DNA of 40,941 nucleotides from positions 1 to 40,941 of the IMG/VR virus record IMGVR_UViG_3300050132_000138; one strand, given 5' to 3'. The notes beneath the pieces were generated by a model. The model saw nothing but the letters and a program-made list of their open reading frames with translations. It did not search any database and was not told the origin of the DNA. The stretch's first letter is position 1, and each line of letters opens with the position of its first letter. Source of the stretch: a virus. A program made the position numbers and the translations under genes. This document shows positions 40,482-40,941 of the stretch, one piece after another.

Positions 40482-40941
<460 letters not shown>

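Overview
The window is the complete or near-complete genome of a temperate, siphovirus-like tailed phage with an HK97-type head. The first 174 bases (1-174) recur as the last 174 (40768-40941) with one mismatch, so the sequence looks like a circular assembly of about 40.77 kb that was opened inside a repeat tract. GC-rich codon use, the gene families, and an attachment core resembling the 3' half of an alphaproteobacterial tRNA-Arg point to an alphaproteobacterial host, plausibly Hyphomicrobiales (Rhizobiales). Host assignment is inference.

Layout. (a) 38.9 kb to 2.4 kb across the junction, plus strand: a tightly coupled operon of small unknown proteins, a DUF6948-like protein, a Gly-X dipeptide-repeat protein that spans the window ends, a small protein, a helix-turn-helix excisionase candidate, a tyrosine integrase and two small proteins. 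It ends at attP (2425-2469). (b) 2.6-29.6 kb, minus strand: the late operon, read right to left. It runs small and large terminase, portal, S49 prohead protease, capsid, connectors, tail tube, tail chaperones with a probable -1 frameshift, tape measure, tail tip (DUF1833, NlpC/P60, J-like), several fibre or baseplate proteins, and a lysis cassette: GH19-like endolysin with a C-terminal membrane segment, overlapping Rz/Rz1-like spanins, M15 peptidase, RlpA-like protein and small membrane proteins. It closes with a terminator at 2641-2672. (c) 29.8-37.6 kb, minus strand: an HNH nuclease next to the terminase, then the early operon: Cro-like regulator, HNH proteins, MT-A70 methyltransferase, HD phosphohydrolase, DUF4326, a replication initiator and a phage NusG paralogue. 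A strong bidirectional terminator (30187-30215) separates it from the HNH/terminase genes. (d) 37.6-38.8 kb, plus strand: a divergent S24-type (LexA/CI-like) repressor followed by a coupled secreted protein that may be a lysogenic-conversion gene.

How it works together (inference). The repressor controls the leftward early promoter and possibly also the integration operon through shared TATGCG/CGCATA motifs. Early transcription yields replication proteins and finally the NusG-like factor, which could carry RNA polymerase through the 30.2 kb terminator into the roughly 27 kb late operon.

The most unusual item is the gene spanning the ends: a 19-residue leader followed by 74 Gly-X dipeptides (X = Tyr, Ser, Pro, Asp or one Ala), ending at a TAG. 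Every codon in it ends in C, so all variation between units changes the amino acid. Other points of interest are 11-bp iteron-like repeats inside the initiator gene, a trio of DnaA-box-like 9-mers near 37.26 kb, and a likely antisense gene overlap at 39.4-39.65 kb.
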